DNA from: an uncultured Lachnospiraceae bacterium
GTDB lineage: Bacteria > Bacillota > Clostridia > Lachnospirales > Lachnospiraceae
Reading direction: 5' to 3'
DNA length: 64,000 nt
Assembly: GCA_945919795.1 (NCBI GenBank)
Contig: CAMEJJ010000001.1
Location: 186,001 to 250,000, forward strand
The position numbers were made by a program, and so were the translations under genes. Below are positions 18,814 to 27,324 of the stretch, piece after piece. Under the pieces are notes generated by a model. The model worked only from the letters and a program-made list of their open reading frames with translations. It made no database searches and had not been told where the DNA came from. Position 1 is the stretch's first letter. Each line of letters begins with the position of its first letter.

Positions 18814-20377
18814 ATCCAAATACGACATACGAATCAGAACAATACTCCGCCTCTTCCAACAATAACCAGTCCTGCCAGTTGCATCGATTGTATTCATCCC
18901 TCGTCAGTAATATAAACTGCCTGCCAATGGGCTGAATGAGCGTATGCTCCTTTTTCTGCAACCATTTACGCACGGTATGGATATCTGTCACCTCTTCGAT
19001 ATGATTGTCGCACCATACCCACATATCAATCTGACCATCTGACAGCTCCGTTATCAGATTGCCTCTCCAATAAGTCGCATAGCCATTTGTATATCCTTTC
19101 TCACATAACTGCGATGTTATTTGCATCAACTCTTTATTCTCTTCATTTTGCATCTGTTCGGAAAGAAATACTGTACCTGTTAGCATCAGACCGATGACAA
19201 GCAATGTAGTAAGGAGAGACTGCATCTGTGACTTCCATCTGCCGGAAATCATGGACAACATACCAATCGGAATACTCCAGATGATGATTGGTATGTTGTA
19301 GCGGTCGGCATAAGGGGCATCCGAAAACAAATACAATCCCACGAATGCGACTATGTTCCATATAAAAAAACAAACCATAATGTAGTACTCATAAGATATC
19401 TTTTCCCGATTCCTGATTGCATAGCAAATTCCATCTACGGTAAAAGCAATCAATAGTACACACACCACAAATGGAATTAAGGATTTTGAAAAGACCAATC
19501 CCTTGGGGAAACCATAATCCCGAAGCAGTCCTGCAACAATCTGACCAAGCTTTGCCATATCAAAATTTGTAAAGGAAATACCACTAAAGCTGATAAAATC
19601 ATAGTATTTACTAAGAATTGTATCGTTTATTACATATCCGAGGATACCACTTAAAAGACAGCTCAATGAAAAAACAAACAGTCTATAAGTATCAGGGTTT
19701 ATCAATTCCGGCAATTTTTTCAAATCCTGTTTTTTTAACAGGATCCATAGCATTTCCCACAAGGGCAACATCACTAACGGAATAAACAAAATCACCAGCT
19801 GTCGCACACCACCCAAACAGGATAAAAAAGCTAAAAGCACAGCCAGACAGATTGCAAGAATCTTTTTTTGTATTTTCTTAGCATGCAAAAACATGAATAA
19901 TAATCCTATTGTTAAAAAGGAAATACAGATATGTGGAATATAGTACAATCCTCTTAAGACTACAATAAAATATTCTTCGGAAAACGGCACAAGCAATGCG
20001 ACTGCAGAAATCGCAAAATATTTCTGACAATGTAACTGTCTGCACAAAAAATAGTAACATAACAATAAAAGCACATACCCTATTGCCGTAGAAACCATGC
20101 GCACCATATGCCAGTCGGAAAACAGTTTAAAGCACAATGCATAGATTAACTGTGTATTTAAAACCCGCAACTCTGTAGAATAAAACCAATTTGGTGTCAC
20201 TATCCGATTCTCTTTTGCCAGAATATTGCCTAATATCAATTCACTGGATTCATCTGACGACATCAAAAAATCGATTCGGGCATTCAAAAAACACAGCAGT
20301 ACTATAAAAGAAATCACGAGAAATGCCCAGGAAATCCATTGAAAAATCTTAGCATTCTTATCGCTCTTACTATTCAT
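18803..20377 (-). CDS. Polytopic membrane protein, GT-C / GT39-like
   Basis: About 524 residues with roughly 11 membrane segments and a soluble C-terminus of about 120 residues. The first external loop holds FLMSSDESSELILGN, an acidic pair placed as in ArnT/GT39-type enzymes that use polyprenyl-phosphate sugars. The start is set at ATG 20377 (MNSKSDKN) because GGAGATAG stands at the right distance; the frame opens 15 bases earlier inside the previous gene. It directly follows the LTA-synthase-like gene and shares its transcript. Substrate unknown. Confidence 0.65.
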   Translation of the reverse strand: MNSKSDKNAKIFQWISWAFLVISFIVLLCFLNARIDFLMSSDESSELILGNILAKENRIVTPNWFYSTELRVLNTQLIYALCFKLFSDWHMVRMVSTAIGYVLLLLCYYFLCRQLHCQKYFAISAVALLVPFSEEYFIVVLRGLYYIPHICISFLTIGLLFMFLHAKKIQKKILAICLAVLLAFLSCLGGVRQLVILFIPLVMLPLWEMLWILLKKQDLKKLPELINPDTYRLFVFSLSCLLSGILGYVINDTILSKYYDFISFSGISFTNFDMAKLGQIVAGLLRDYGFPKGLVFSKSLIPFVVCVLLIAFTVDGICYAIRNREKISYEYYIMVCFFIWNIVAFVGLYLFSDAPYADRYNIPIIIWSIPIGMLSMISGRWKSQMQSLLTTLLVIGLMLTGTVFLSEQMQNEENKELMQITSQLCEKGYTNGYATYWRGNLITELSDGQIDMWVWCDNHIEEVTDIHTVRKWLQKKEHTLIQPIGRQFILLTRDEYNRCNWQDWLLLEEAEYCSDSYVVFGFDR

Positions 20378-20378
20378 G

Positions 20379-22310
20379 CTATCTATCTCCATCTTCTGTT
20401 ACCGTAATTGTCTTCATCAATAGAGAATATTTTGTCATATCCTCACTGGTCTCATCCAAATCGTGTGGCGATACCGCATCCGGAAAGAGAAGAGAAAACA
20501 CACAATGTCCGTCCTGTACCGCAACCGTAAAATCAGCTATCGCATTTCCCTGTACTACTCCCGTTGCAATCTCTTGCCCGTCCTGTATTACCACATAGGA
20601 TTGTTCCAATCCCCGGAAAGTCTCCTGTACGTGCAACCGTATATTTATCTGATCTGCTTTTGTATCGACCGGTATGTCCAATGTCAATGGTTCTCCTATT
20701 ACCCAGGAACCATGTCCTAACGGAATCGAAGTACCTTCTGTAATATATCCATCCGCATTATATTCCTCTCCAAAAAAATACACGGTATTTAAAGAAGCAA
20801 ATGCATCTTCAATCAGATGAAGCAGCTCCGGCGCAAAATTTTCCATATAAAACTTTGACGATTTCATCAGCTCTGCATTTAATGAATCGATTCCCATCTG
20901 TTCTACCAGAGTTTCTTTACCCGAAAACAGATCTGTTCCAAGCCCCAGACGATGCCCTTCTATCTCATAGCCCATAGCCGATAAAACGGTCGGAAATATA
21001 TCCATGGATGTGGAAGTACGTCCATACAGCGTTTCCGGTTCTTTACCACTGTTGATGTAACAATTATATACCATACGATCATTGTATGCGACACCCTCTA
21101 CAAGACAATTGTCCATCCTCGGATGATCACCGGTAATCACAATCGTCGTATTTTCATAAAAATCCTGTTTCTGACACCAATCCACAAACTCATAAACGAG
21201 GCGATCTGTGCAGGCAACCACATTGGCCGTGGGCTCCGTATAGGTATCCGGACAACTGTCACATACATATCCGCCTATATGATGTAAATCCACCGTCAAC
21301 ATTGTAAAGTTAAAGGGTTGCTCGCTTTGAGCCAAAGCAGTAATCTCATCCTTTGCCATATCAAAGAGCCGATCATCTTCCACGCCCCACCAGACAAAAT
21401 AATCTTCAGGAACATAACCCTTTTGTCTTGCCATATTCAGATCAAAGATGCGATAATCCCCATGCTGTATCAGATAGTTCTTTCTTCCGGCGAAATCTGC
21501 ATCCGAACCACACATAAATTCCTGCGTATATCCCTGATCCTTTAAAAAATCCCCTAGAGTGTAAATCCCGGAGGCAAAATATTCCTGTTTATCCATGTCA
21601 TTATTTCCCACCGGAAATGCAAAGGGAACACCTGACGTCATCGTAAAAAGTGCTCCCATAGTCCAGCCGGAACCATCTGTTGATAAAAAGCCACCCAATT
21701 TATCTGTCGCCGAAAAGGATACATTCTCCTGTGCCAGCTTTGTCAGATTGGGCATGTAATTCACTTCCTGCTTTCCACCGCTTTCGATATCTGCATAAGT
21801 ATTTTCCATACTTTCCACATAGATATAAATCAAATTCCTATGCTGTCCGTCATCTGTGATTGCTACTGAACGAGGATCTACATAATTTTGAGCATATAGA
21901 CTTGTCTCCTGATTTTTATTGGTCAAATAGCCAATCATATCATAAGAACTCTGTACATAAATAACGGCACCAACTACACTCCAAAAACTGACAAGCGGTA
22001 AAAGCACTGTCAGCACCTTCTGTTTTTTCCCCGTATTTTCCCGATTGTTCCACATACAGACATCCAATGAAATCAGCAAAGCCACAAACACATAGGGCAA
22101 ACAGTATTCCACTGCAGATGACACAATCCCGGAGCCTGTCCCTTTCAGGGATGAAAAAATGGTATTTATAATGGCACTTAAACCAACATTGAAAGTCATC
22201 TTTACCCATCTGCAGGCAGAATACAAAAACATCGCCAATAAAAAAAACAAAACGGTCAGAACCGTTGAAATTATTAGATTTATCCTCTTATGAATTCTTT
22301 TGTCTTTCAT
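20379..22310 (-). CDS. LTA-synthase-family phosphoglycerol transferase-like membrane enzyme
   Basis: A 643-residue alkaline-phosphatase-superfamily protein with four N-terminal membrane segments (to about residue 120) and an extracellular sulfatase-like domain. Visible active-site features are Glu166 in YVESMEN, a nucleophile-position Thr217 in GSGWTMGALFTMTSGVP, Asp341/His343-344 (DLHH) and Asp395-His396 in TGDHPRMD. Residues about 540-643 form an extra beta-sandwich-like tail not found in LtaS. Enzymes of this group move phosphoglycerol or phosphoethanolamine from lipids to glycans. In this locus, decoration of a surface polysaccharide is more likely than making lipoteichoic acid. The ribosome site (AGAAAGA) is weak. 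Confidence 0.8.
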   Translation of the reverse strand: MKDKRIHKRINLIISTVLTVLFFLLAMFLYSACRWVKMTFNVGLSAIINTIFSSLKGTGSGIVSSAVEYCLPYVFVALLISLDVCMWNNRENTGKKQKVLTVLLPLVSFWSVVGAVIYVQSSYDMIGYLTNKNQETSLYAQNYVDPRSVAITDDGQHRNLIYIYVESMENTYADIESGGKQEVNYMPNLTKLAQENVSFSATDKLGGFLSTDGSGWTMGALFTMTSGVPFAFPVGNNDMDKQEYFASGIYTLGDFLKDQGYTQEFMCGSDADFAGRKNYLIQHGDYRIFDLNMARQKGYVPEDYFVWWGVEDDRLFDMAKDEITALAQSEQPFNFTMLTVDLHHIGGYVCDSCPDTYTEPTANVVACTDRLVYEFVDWCQKQDFYENTTIVITGDHPRMDNCLVEGVAYNDRMVYNCYINSGKEPETLYGRTSTSMDIFPTVLSAMGYEIEGHRLGLGTDLFSGKETLVEQMGIDSLNAELMKSSKFYMENFAPELLHLIEDAFASLNTVYFFGEEYNADGYITEGTSIPLGHGSWVIGEPLTLDIPVDTKADQINIRLHVQETFRGLEQSYVVIQDGQEIATGVVQGNAIADFTVAVQDGHCVFSLLFPDAVSPHDLDETSEDMTKYSLLMKTITVTEDGDR

Positions 22311-22653
22311 TCTTTCTTATTATCTTTTTGTACTTATTGTTTTTAGGCGCCAATCACCTCAAACAGCTTATCAAGTAACGTATAGGATAAAGTATTAAAA
22401 CACCAATGAATAATATCTAGTCTACATGGTAATATCCTGTAGAAGTTCTCTATGACTGCCCTACATTGTATATCATTATGTTTACCGATGAGATAATAAA
22501 AAAATCGCCTCAATCCGGATGAGGAACTCCCCTGTTGACGACAGTAATTTATCAAATATCTGACATCTACAGATTCACACCATATTTTGATGTTTAACTC
22601 TGAAACTCAGATAGTATTTTTGAGTGGTTGAACAGAAGATAAAATAACTAGAT
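22311..22653. other. Gap with a gene remnant and terminator at the island's left edge
   Basis: 343 bases. A minus-strand frame is open from 22606 to a stop at 22343 (87 codons) but contains no ATG at all. Its translation (for example FFYYLIGKHNDIQ and LDKLFEVIGA) reads like protein rather than random sequence. I do not recognise the family; a transposase or glycosyltransferase remnant is possible. The terminator at 22498-22524 lies inside it. No clear promoter for the LTA-synthase-like gene was found. Confidence 0.4.
22498..22524 (-). terminator. Probable rho-independent terminator after the CDP-dideoxyhexose cassette
   Basis: On the minus strand a CCTCA/TGAGG stem with a 7-base loop is followed by CGA and seven T. 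The stem is short (5 bp), and it lies about 130 bases after the epimerase gene. Confidence 0.55.
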
Positions 22654-23211
22654 TTACAGGTATTGTTCTACAAAATCCTTAAAACTCATTAATCCTAAAT
22701 CTCTGTCAGAGTGTATATCTTTTCCGTCTTCTACGGGCCACTTGATACCGATGTCAGGATCATCAAACCTAATTCCAGTGTCTGTTTCCTTATCGTATGG
22801 TCCATCGCATTGATACATCATCAAAGTCCCATCTTCAATGCAAGCAAACCCATGAGCAAAACCTCTAGGCACATAAAGCGCTCTATGATTCTGATCACTT
22901 AGCTCATATCCTTCCCATTTTTTGAAAGTCAAGCTTTCAGGTCGCAAATCCACAATAACATCATAGACTTTCCCTTTTGGTACGCTAACCAGTTTTGCTT
23001 GTGGATTTCTAGTCTGAAAATGCAACCCACGAATAACATTTTTAGCTGAAATGGAAATAAATGTTTCATTTAAAGAAAATTCTATTCCAGCTTCTTTATA
23101 AATATCCTTTTCAAAAGACTTAGAGAATCCACCTCTGTTATCCCCTACTGAGAAGTATTCAATCAGATATGCTCCTTCTAAACCTAGCTTCGTAAAAGAA
23201 AAATCAGACAT
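22654..23211 (-). CDS. RmlC-like epimerase of the CDP-3,6-dideoxyhexose cassette (AscE-like)
   Basis: A 185-residue cupin-fold sugar epimerase, the usual RmlC length. It has the catalytic His in VIRGLHFQ, the KLVSVPKGKVYDV strand with its lysine, and YVPRGFAHGF. Standard RmlC makes dTDP-L-rhamnose, but no rmlA, rmlB or rmlD is present here. It is the last gene of a CDP-sugar cassette, exactly where ascarylose loci carry AscE, which epimerises C5 of the CDP-3,6-dideoxy-4-ketohexose. I therefore favour CDP-ascarylose synthesis. AAGGAG precedes the ATG and the gene starts 3 bases after the reductase stop. Confidence 0.75.
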   Translation of the reverse strand: MSDFSFTKLGLEGAYLIEYFSVGDNRGGFSKSFEKDIYKEAGIEFSLNETFISISAKNVIRGLHFQTRNPQAKLVSVPKGKVYDVIVDLRPESLTFKKWEGYELSDQNHRALYVPRGFAHGFACIEDGTLMMYQCDGPYDKETDTGIRFDDPDIGIKWPVEDGKDIHSDRDLGLMSFKDFVEQYL

Positions 23212-23214
23212 AGT

Positions 23215-24129
23215 TTAATTCTCCTTAATCCATTTTATTGTATTTTTTATTCCCTCCGCGAAAGATACTGCCGGAACAAAACCCGTATCCTCTTTCACGG
23301 CGTAGACATTGAACTCATTATAAGTTAAAGAAACACCATCGAACGGAATCTCACCTAATCCAATTTCGATACTAGGATCAACCTGATCTCGCAATTCACA
23401 TAAGAATTCTTTCAATGATCTTGGATTCTGACTGCCTATGTAATAAGTACGGTTTGCAATCCCTTTTTCGCCTATTGCCACAAATGTTTTTGCTGCATCG
23501 TCTATATAAATGAAATCATATGTTTGTTCACCAGCAGAAAAAGCACAATGCTCACCGTTTAATAATTTTCTTATGCTCGTATTTACAAGCCTTGGACTTA
23601 ATTCTCCTGGCCCATAAATATTGCTTATTACAGCTCTAATATAATCAACGCCTAAAGATCCTGCAATTGTTCTAGCCATATAATCAGCAGATACTTTAGC
23701 ACTTGAATATAAAGTATTAATTCCCGGTGTCGCATCTGTTGCCATCACAGCTTCAATTTCATACTCCATAATACTCGAAGCAAAAACAAAACGTTTGCAA
23801 TTCATTTTCGAACATGATTCAACAGTATCACATGTGTATTTAATATTGTTAAACTGCACTTCAGGATTTCCTCTTAATGGTCCCGCACTTCCTACCCAGG
23901 CTAAATGATAAAGGACATCCGCATCTCTATCGGAAATTATTTCGTGTAGATTCTTAAAATCAGATAAGTCTGAATACACTATCTTTAATCCATTCAGGTT
24001 CTCAATATTTGAGATATTCTCTTCCTCATTACGAACTACAGCAATTACAGAGATTCCATGAATAGAAAGTTCTCTACAAAGTGCAGTACCTATAAACCCA
24101 TTTGCTCCTGTAACAATTGCTTTTCTCAT
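23215..24129 (-). CDS. NAD(P)-dependent reductase of the CDP-3,6-dideoxyhexose cassette (RfbJ/AscF-like)
   Basis: A 304-residue extended SDR with NAD site VTGANGFIG, catalytic SSIMEYE and YSSAKVSADY (YxxxK), and ISNIYGPGE. Position after RfbH and before the epimerase suggests it reduces the 4-keto group of the CDP-3,6-dideoxy intermediate, fixing which dideoxyhexose is made (abequose, paratose or, with the epimerase, ascarylose). Sequence alone does not give the stereochemistry. The start overlaps the rfbH stop by four bases with GGAG four bases ahead. Confidence 0.75.
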   Translation of the reverse strand: MRKAIVTGANGFIGTALCRELSIHGISVIAVVRNEEENISNIENLNGLKIVYSDLSDFKNLHEIISDRDADVLYHLAWVGSAGPLRGNPEVQFNNIKYTCDTVESCSKMNCKRFVFASSIMEYEIEAVMATDATPGINTLYSSAKVSADYMARTIAGSLGVDYIRAVISNIYGPGELSPRLVNTSIRKLLNGEHCAFSAGEQTYDFIYIDDAAKTFVAIGEKGIANRTYYIGSQNPRSLKEFLCELRDQVDPSIEIGLGEIPFDGVSLTYNEFNVYAVKEDTGFVPAVSFAEGIKNTIKWIKEN

Positions 24130-25481
24130 TTCTCTCCCACAGCTTCCTTAATTACCTGCGCCATGTAGTCAATCATTGCGTCAGTCATACCAGGATATAC
24201 ACCAACCCAAAATGTATTGTTTACTACAAAGTCACTATTCTCCAAGTCACCTACTACTCTATATGCATCTGTCCCTCTGATTTCGTTGAAGCAAGGCTGC
24301 TTAATAATATTTCCTGAGAACAGAAGTCTTGTCTGTACATTCTTTCCTTCAATATACTTAGTCACATCATTTCTGTTAAAACCCGCCTCGGGACGAATAG
24401 AGATGAGGAAACCAAACCAGGAAGGATCAGAATTCTCTGCAGGCTCAGGAAGAATAATTTTATTCTGGATATCTTCAAGCGCTTCGTGGAGTCTTGTCCA
24501 ATTATGCTTTCTCTTTTCAATAAAAGAAGGGAACTTCTTCAACTGCTCAACGCCGACTGCTGCCTGAAGGTCTGTAACCTTTAGATTGTAACCAAAGTGC
24601 GAGTAGGTATATTTATGATCGTAACCTACTGGTAATTCACCAAACTGTCCATCCCATCTATGACCGCAAAGGTTATCCTGTCCAGATACACAAATGCAAT
24701 CTCTTCCCCAATCACGGTAGGATAGAATCAAGCGATTCAAAAGTGGGTTATTAGTATATACTGCGCCACCTTCCCCCATCGTCATATGATGAGGAGGATA
24801 AAAGGAGGAAGTACCGATATCCCCCCATGCACCTGTATACTTGGTTACGCCATCAATAGTATACTTAGAACCAAGAGCATCACAGTTATCTTCTACAAGC
24901 CAAAGATTATGCTTGTCACAGAATTCCTTTACTGCTTTTAGGTTGAATGGGTTACCAAGCGTATGGGCAATCATAACAGCCTTGGTTTTAGAAGACAGAG
25001 CCACTTCTAAATGTTCAACATCAATATTGTACTGTGGTACAGTAACATCCAGGAATACTGGTACCGCACCATATTGAATAATGGGATTAATTGTGGTTGG
25101 AAAACCACAAGCTACCGTGATTACCTCATCGCCTTTTTTGATCTGTCTATCACCAAGTTCAGGAGCAGTTAAGACAGAAAAAGCAATTAAATTTGCAGAG
25201 GATCCACTATTCACTAGGTGCGCATATTTCACTCCAATCCACTCAGCAAAGTTCTTTTCAAATTCTTTAGAAAATCTACCAGTTGTAAGCCAAAAATCCA
25301 ACATTGCATCCGTTAAAGACTGCATTTCCTTTTCGTCATATACACGAGATGCATAACTGATACGATCACCTGGTTTAAAATTTTCTTTTGACTCTGCAGA
25401 AGCCTTAAAATCCTTATAGTAATCAGCGACAAGTGCCTTAATCTGCTCTCTTGCCTCGGTTTCATTTTTCCAATTTGCCAT
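24126..25481 (-). CDS. rfbH: CDP-4-keto-6-deoxyglucose 3-dehydrase (RfbH/E1), PMP and iron-sulphur enzyme
   Basis: A 451-residue aminotransferase-fold enzyme. The lysine that normally holds PLP is replaced by His (SSFYPPHHMTMGEGG, His231/232), the hallmark of E1 dehydrases that use PMP. Cys262, Cys264 and Cys272 form C-x-C-x7-C as in the E1 [2Fe-2S] site, with Cys200 upstream as a likely fourth ligand. E1 removes the C3 hydroxyl and needs an electron-donating E3 reductase; no E3 gene is seen in the window. The frame runs 165 bases further upstream into rfbG, but AAGGAG before ATG 25481 (MANWKNETEA) decides the start. It is one base from the rfbG stop. Confidence 0.93.
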   Translation of the reverse strand: MANWKNETEAREQIKALVADYYKDFKASAESKENFKPGDRISYASRVYDEKEMQSLTDAMLDFWLTTGRFSKEFEKNFAEWIGVKYAHLVNSGSSANLIAFSVLTAPELGDRQIKKGDEVITVACGFPTTINPIIQYGAVPVFLDVTVPQYNIDVEHLEVALSSKTKAVMIAHTLGNPFNLKAVKEFCDKHNLWLVEDNCDALGSKYTIDGVTKYTGAWGDIGTSSFYPPHHMTMGEGGAVYTNNPLLNRLILSYRDWGRDCICVSGQDNLCGHRWDGQFGELPVGYDHKYTYSHFGYNLKVTDLQAAVGVEQLKKFPSFIEKRKHNWTRLHEALEDIQNKIILPEPAENSDPSWFGFLISIRPEAGFNRNDVTKYIEGKNVQTRLLFSGNIIKQPCFNEIRGTDAYRVVGDLENSDFVVNNTFWVGVYPGMTDAMIDYMAQVIKEAVGEK

Positions 25482-25482
25482 T

Positions 25483-26538
25483 TTAGTTTTCTCCTTTAAA
25501 AAAAATATTAATTTCTTTATCCATCTCAGCCGGGATGTCTCCTCCCGCAAACAAAACTTTATTGAACTGACACACCATAGCCATACATTCTTCCATATGC
25601 CATCTTGGTTGCCAGTTAAATGTAGCCTTAATTTTACTACAATCAAGCTTCAAAAAGTTAGCTTCATGCGGTGCATTTGCTTCCGCCTGACTTTCCCACT
25701 TAGCGCCTTCGCCCCAGTGCTTACAAAAAAGAGTAACCAAGTCACCAGTGGTCACACAATCACAATCATCCGGTCCGACATTGTAATATCCCTGAAATTT
25801 CTTATCTTCATACTGTTTAGCTGCTATTTCAAGATAAACAGCCAAAGGTTCAAGAACATGCTGGTATGGACGAGTTGAATATGGATTTCTTACTCCAATC
25901 ACTTTCCCATCTTTTACAGCTCTCACACAGTCCGGAATAATTCTATCATTAGCAAAATCACCGCCACCGATTACATTACCGGCCCTAGCCGTGGAAACAG
26001 CTATATCTCTGTTATCGAAGAAACTATTTTTATAACTATGGGTAACTAACTCTGAACATGATTTAGAGTTTGAATACGGTTCAAAGCCATCAAGTGGCTC
26101 ATCCTCTCGATAACCCCAGCACCATTCATTATTGTGGTAAACCTTATCAGTTGTAACATTAAGTACAGACTTTACACACGGATTAATTCTTACACATTCC
26201 ATGATATTAACTGTACCCATAACGTTCGTTTCGTAGGTGTAAACAGGATCTTTGTAACTATCACGTACAATCGGCTGAGCAGCAAGATGAAAAACTATTT
26301 CCGGTTGAACTTCTTTAAACACCTTCTTAAGATGCTCTAAATCTCTGACATCACCTATCACATGGGTAATCTTATTCTCAACATCCGCCAAAGAAAATAA
26401 ATCAGGTTGTGTTGGTGGTGTTAATGAATAACCAGTTACAAACGCACCTGCATTAACAAGGATTCTGGTAAGCCAAGTACCTTTAAAGCCTGTATGGCCG
26501 GTAACAAGTACCTTTTTGTTTTTATAAAATCTTAACAT
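25483..26538 (-). CDS. rfbG: CDP-glucose 4,6-dehydratase
   Basis: A 351-residue SDR with NAD site VTGHTGFKGTWL, TTDKVYHNNEWCWGY, a YSNSKSCSE catalytic YxxxK and ARAGNVIGGGDFA, all specific to RfbG/DdhB. It converts CDP-glucose to CDP-4-keto-6-deoxyglucose, the substrate of RfbH. GGAGG before the ATG and a 3-base gap from rfbF show tight coupling. Confidence 0.95.
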   Translation of the reverse strand: MLRFYKNKKVLVTGHTGFKGTWLTRILVNAGAFVTGYSLTPPTQPDLFSLADVENKITHVIGDVRDLEHLKKVFKEVQPEIVFHLAAQPIVRDSYKDPVYTYETNVMGTVNIMECVRINPCVKSVLNVTTDKVYHNNEWCWGYREDEPLDGFEPYSNSKSCSELVTHSYKNSFFDNRDIAVSTARAGNVIGGGDFANDRIIPDCVRAVKDGKVIGVRNPYSTRPYQHVLEPLAVYLEIAAKQYEDKKFQGYYNVGPDDCDCVTTGDLVTLFCKHWGEGAKWESQAEANAPHEANFLKLDCSKIKATFNWQPRWHMEECMAMVCQFNKVLFAGGDIPAEMDKEINIFFKGEN

Positions 26539-26541
26539 ACA

Positions 26542-27324
26542 TCAATCCTCCCAAACTTTCCAAGGAGCTTCATCCGAATTCCACAGTTTTTCAATTTGTT
26601 GTTTTTCTCTAAGAGTATCCATACATTGCCAATAGCCTTTGTGAATATAGCCGACAAGCCCTTTGTCTTTTACCAAATTGGACAATGGTTCTTTTTCAAA
26701 CGGTGTTGAATCCCCCTCAATGTAATCAAAAATATCAGGTTTAAATACCATGAAGCCAATATTAACCAAATCACCGTCTATATCTGATTTCTCTCGGAAA
26801 GCATCGATAACACCATCTTTCCCAACTTCAACCACACCTTTATTCTGACCAAAACTATACATGGACATAGTTCCAATTCTACCGTGACTATGATGAAAAT
26901 CAACAAGTTCCCTAATATTAATATCACCAACAGCATCACCATATGTGAGCATGAATTCCTCTTTACCTACATAATCCCTAATACGTTTTATGCGACCACC
27001 AGTCTGTGTATTAAGACCTGTATCAACAACGGTTACCTTCCATGGTTCTGCGTGCTTATTGTGAACAATCATCTCATTGCTACCATTTGTATAATCAAAA
27101 GTAATATCGGAAGTATGAAGAAAGTAATCAGCGAACCATTCTTTGATTACATGTTGCTTATAACCCGCACAAATAATAAATTCATTGTATCCATAAAAAG
27201 CATATATCTTCATAATATGCCACAAAATCGGCATGCCACCTATCTCAATCATTGGTTTGGGTTTAAATGAAGACTCCTCAGAAATTCGAGTTCCAAATCC
27301 ACCTGCTAAGATTACAACTTTCAT
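26542..27324 (-). CDS. rfbF: Glucose-1-phosphate cytidylyltransferase
   Basis: A 260-residue nucleotidyltransferase with the RfbF signature at the N-terminus (VILAGGFGTRISEE, then KPKPMIEIGG), plus MLTYGDAVGDIN and KGYWQCMDTLREK near the end. It makes CDP-glucose from CTP and glucose-1-phosphate, the first step of the dideoxyhexose pathway. The length matches the family. It overlaps the preceding glycosyltransferase gene by four bases and is preceded by GGAGG. Confidence 0.95.
   Translation of the reverse strand: MKVVILAGGFGTRISEESSFKPKPMIEIGGMPILWHIMKIYAFYGYNEFIICAGYKQHVIKEWFADYFLHTSDITFDYTNGSNEMIVHNKHAEPWKVTVVDTGLNTQTGGRIKRIRDYVGKEEFMLTYGDAVGDINIRELVDFHHSHGRIGTMSMYSFGQNKGVVEVGKDGVIDAFREKSDIDGDLVNIGFMVFKPDIFDYIEGDSTPFEKEPLSNLVKDKGLVGYIHKGYWQCMDTLREKQQIEKLWNSDEAPWKVWED

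Noticed and set aside
20379-22310. Naming this gene ltaS
   Set aside because: It has four rather than five N-terminal membrane segments by my reading, an extra C-terminal domain, and a glycan-locus context. Lipoteichoic acid synthesis is not supported.
22654-23211. Calling the epimerase RmlC of a dTDP-L-rhamnose pathway
   Set aside because: No rmlA, rmlB or rmlD is present and the gene ends a CDP-sugar cassette, so AscE-like is the better reading, though sequence alone cannot settle it.
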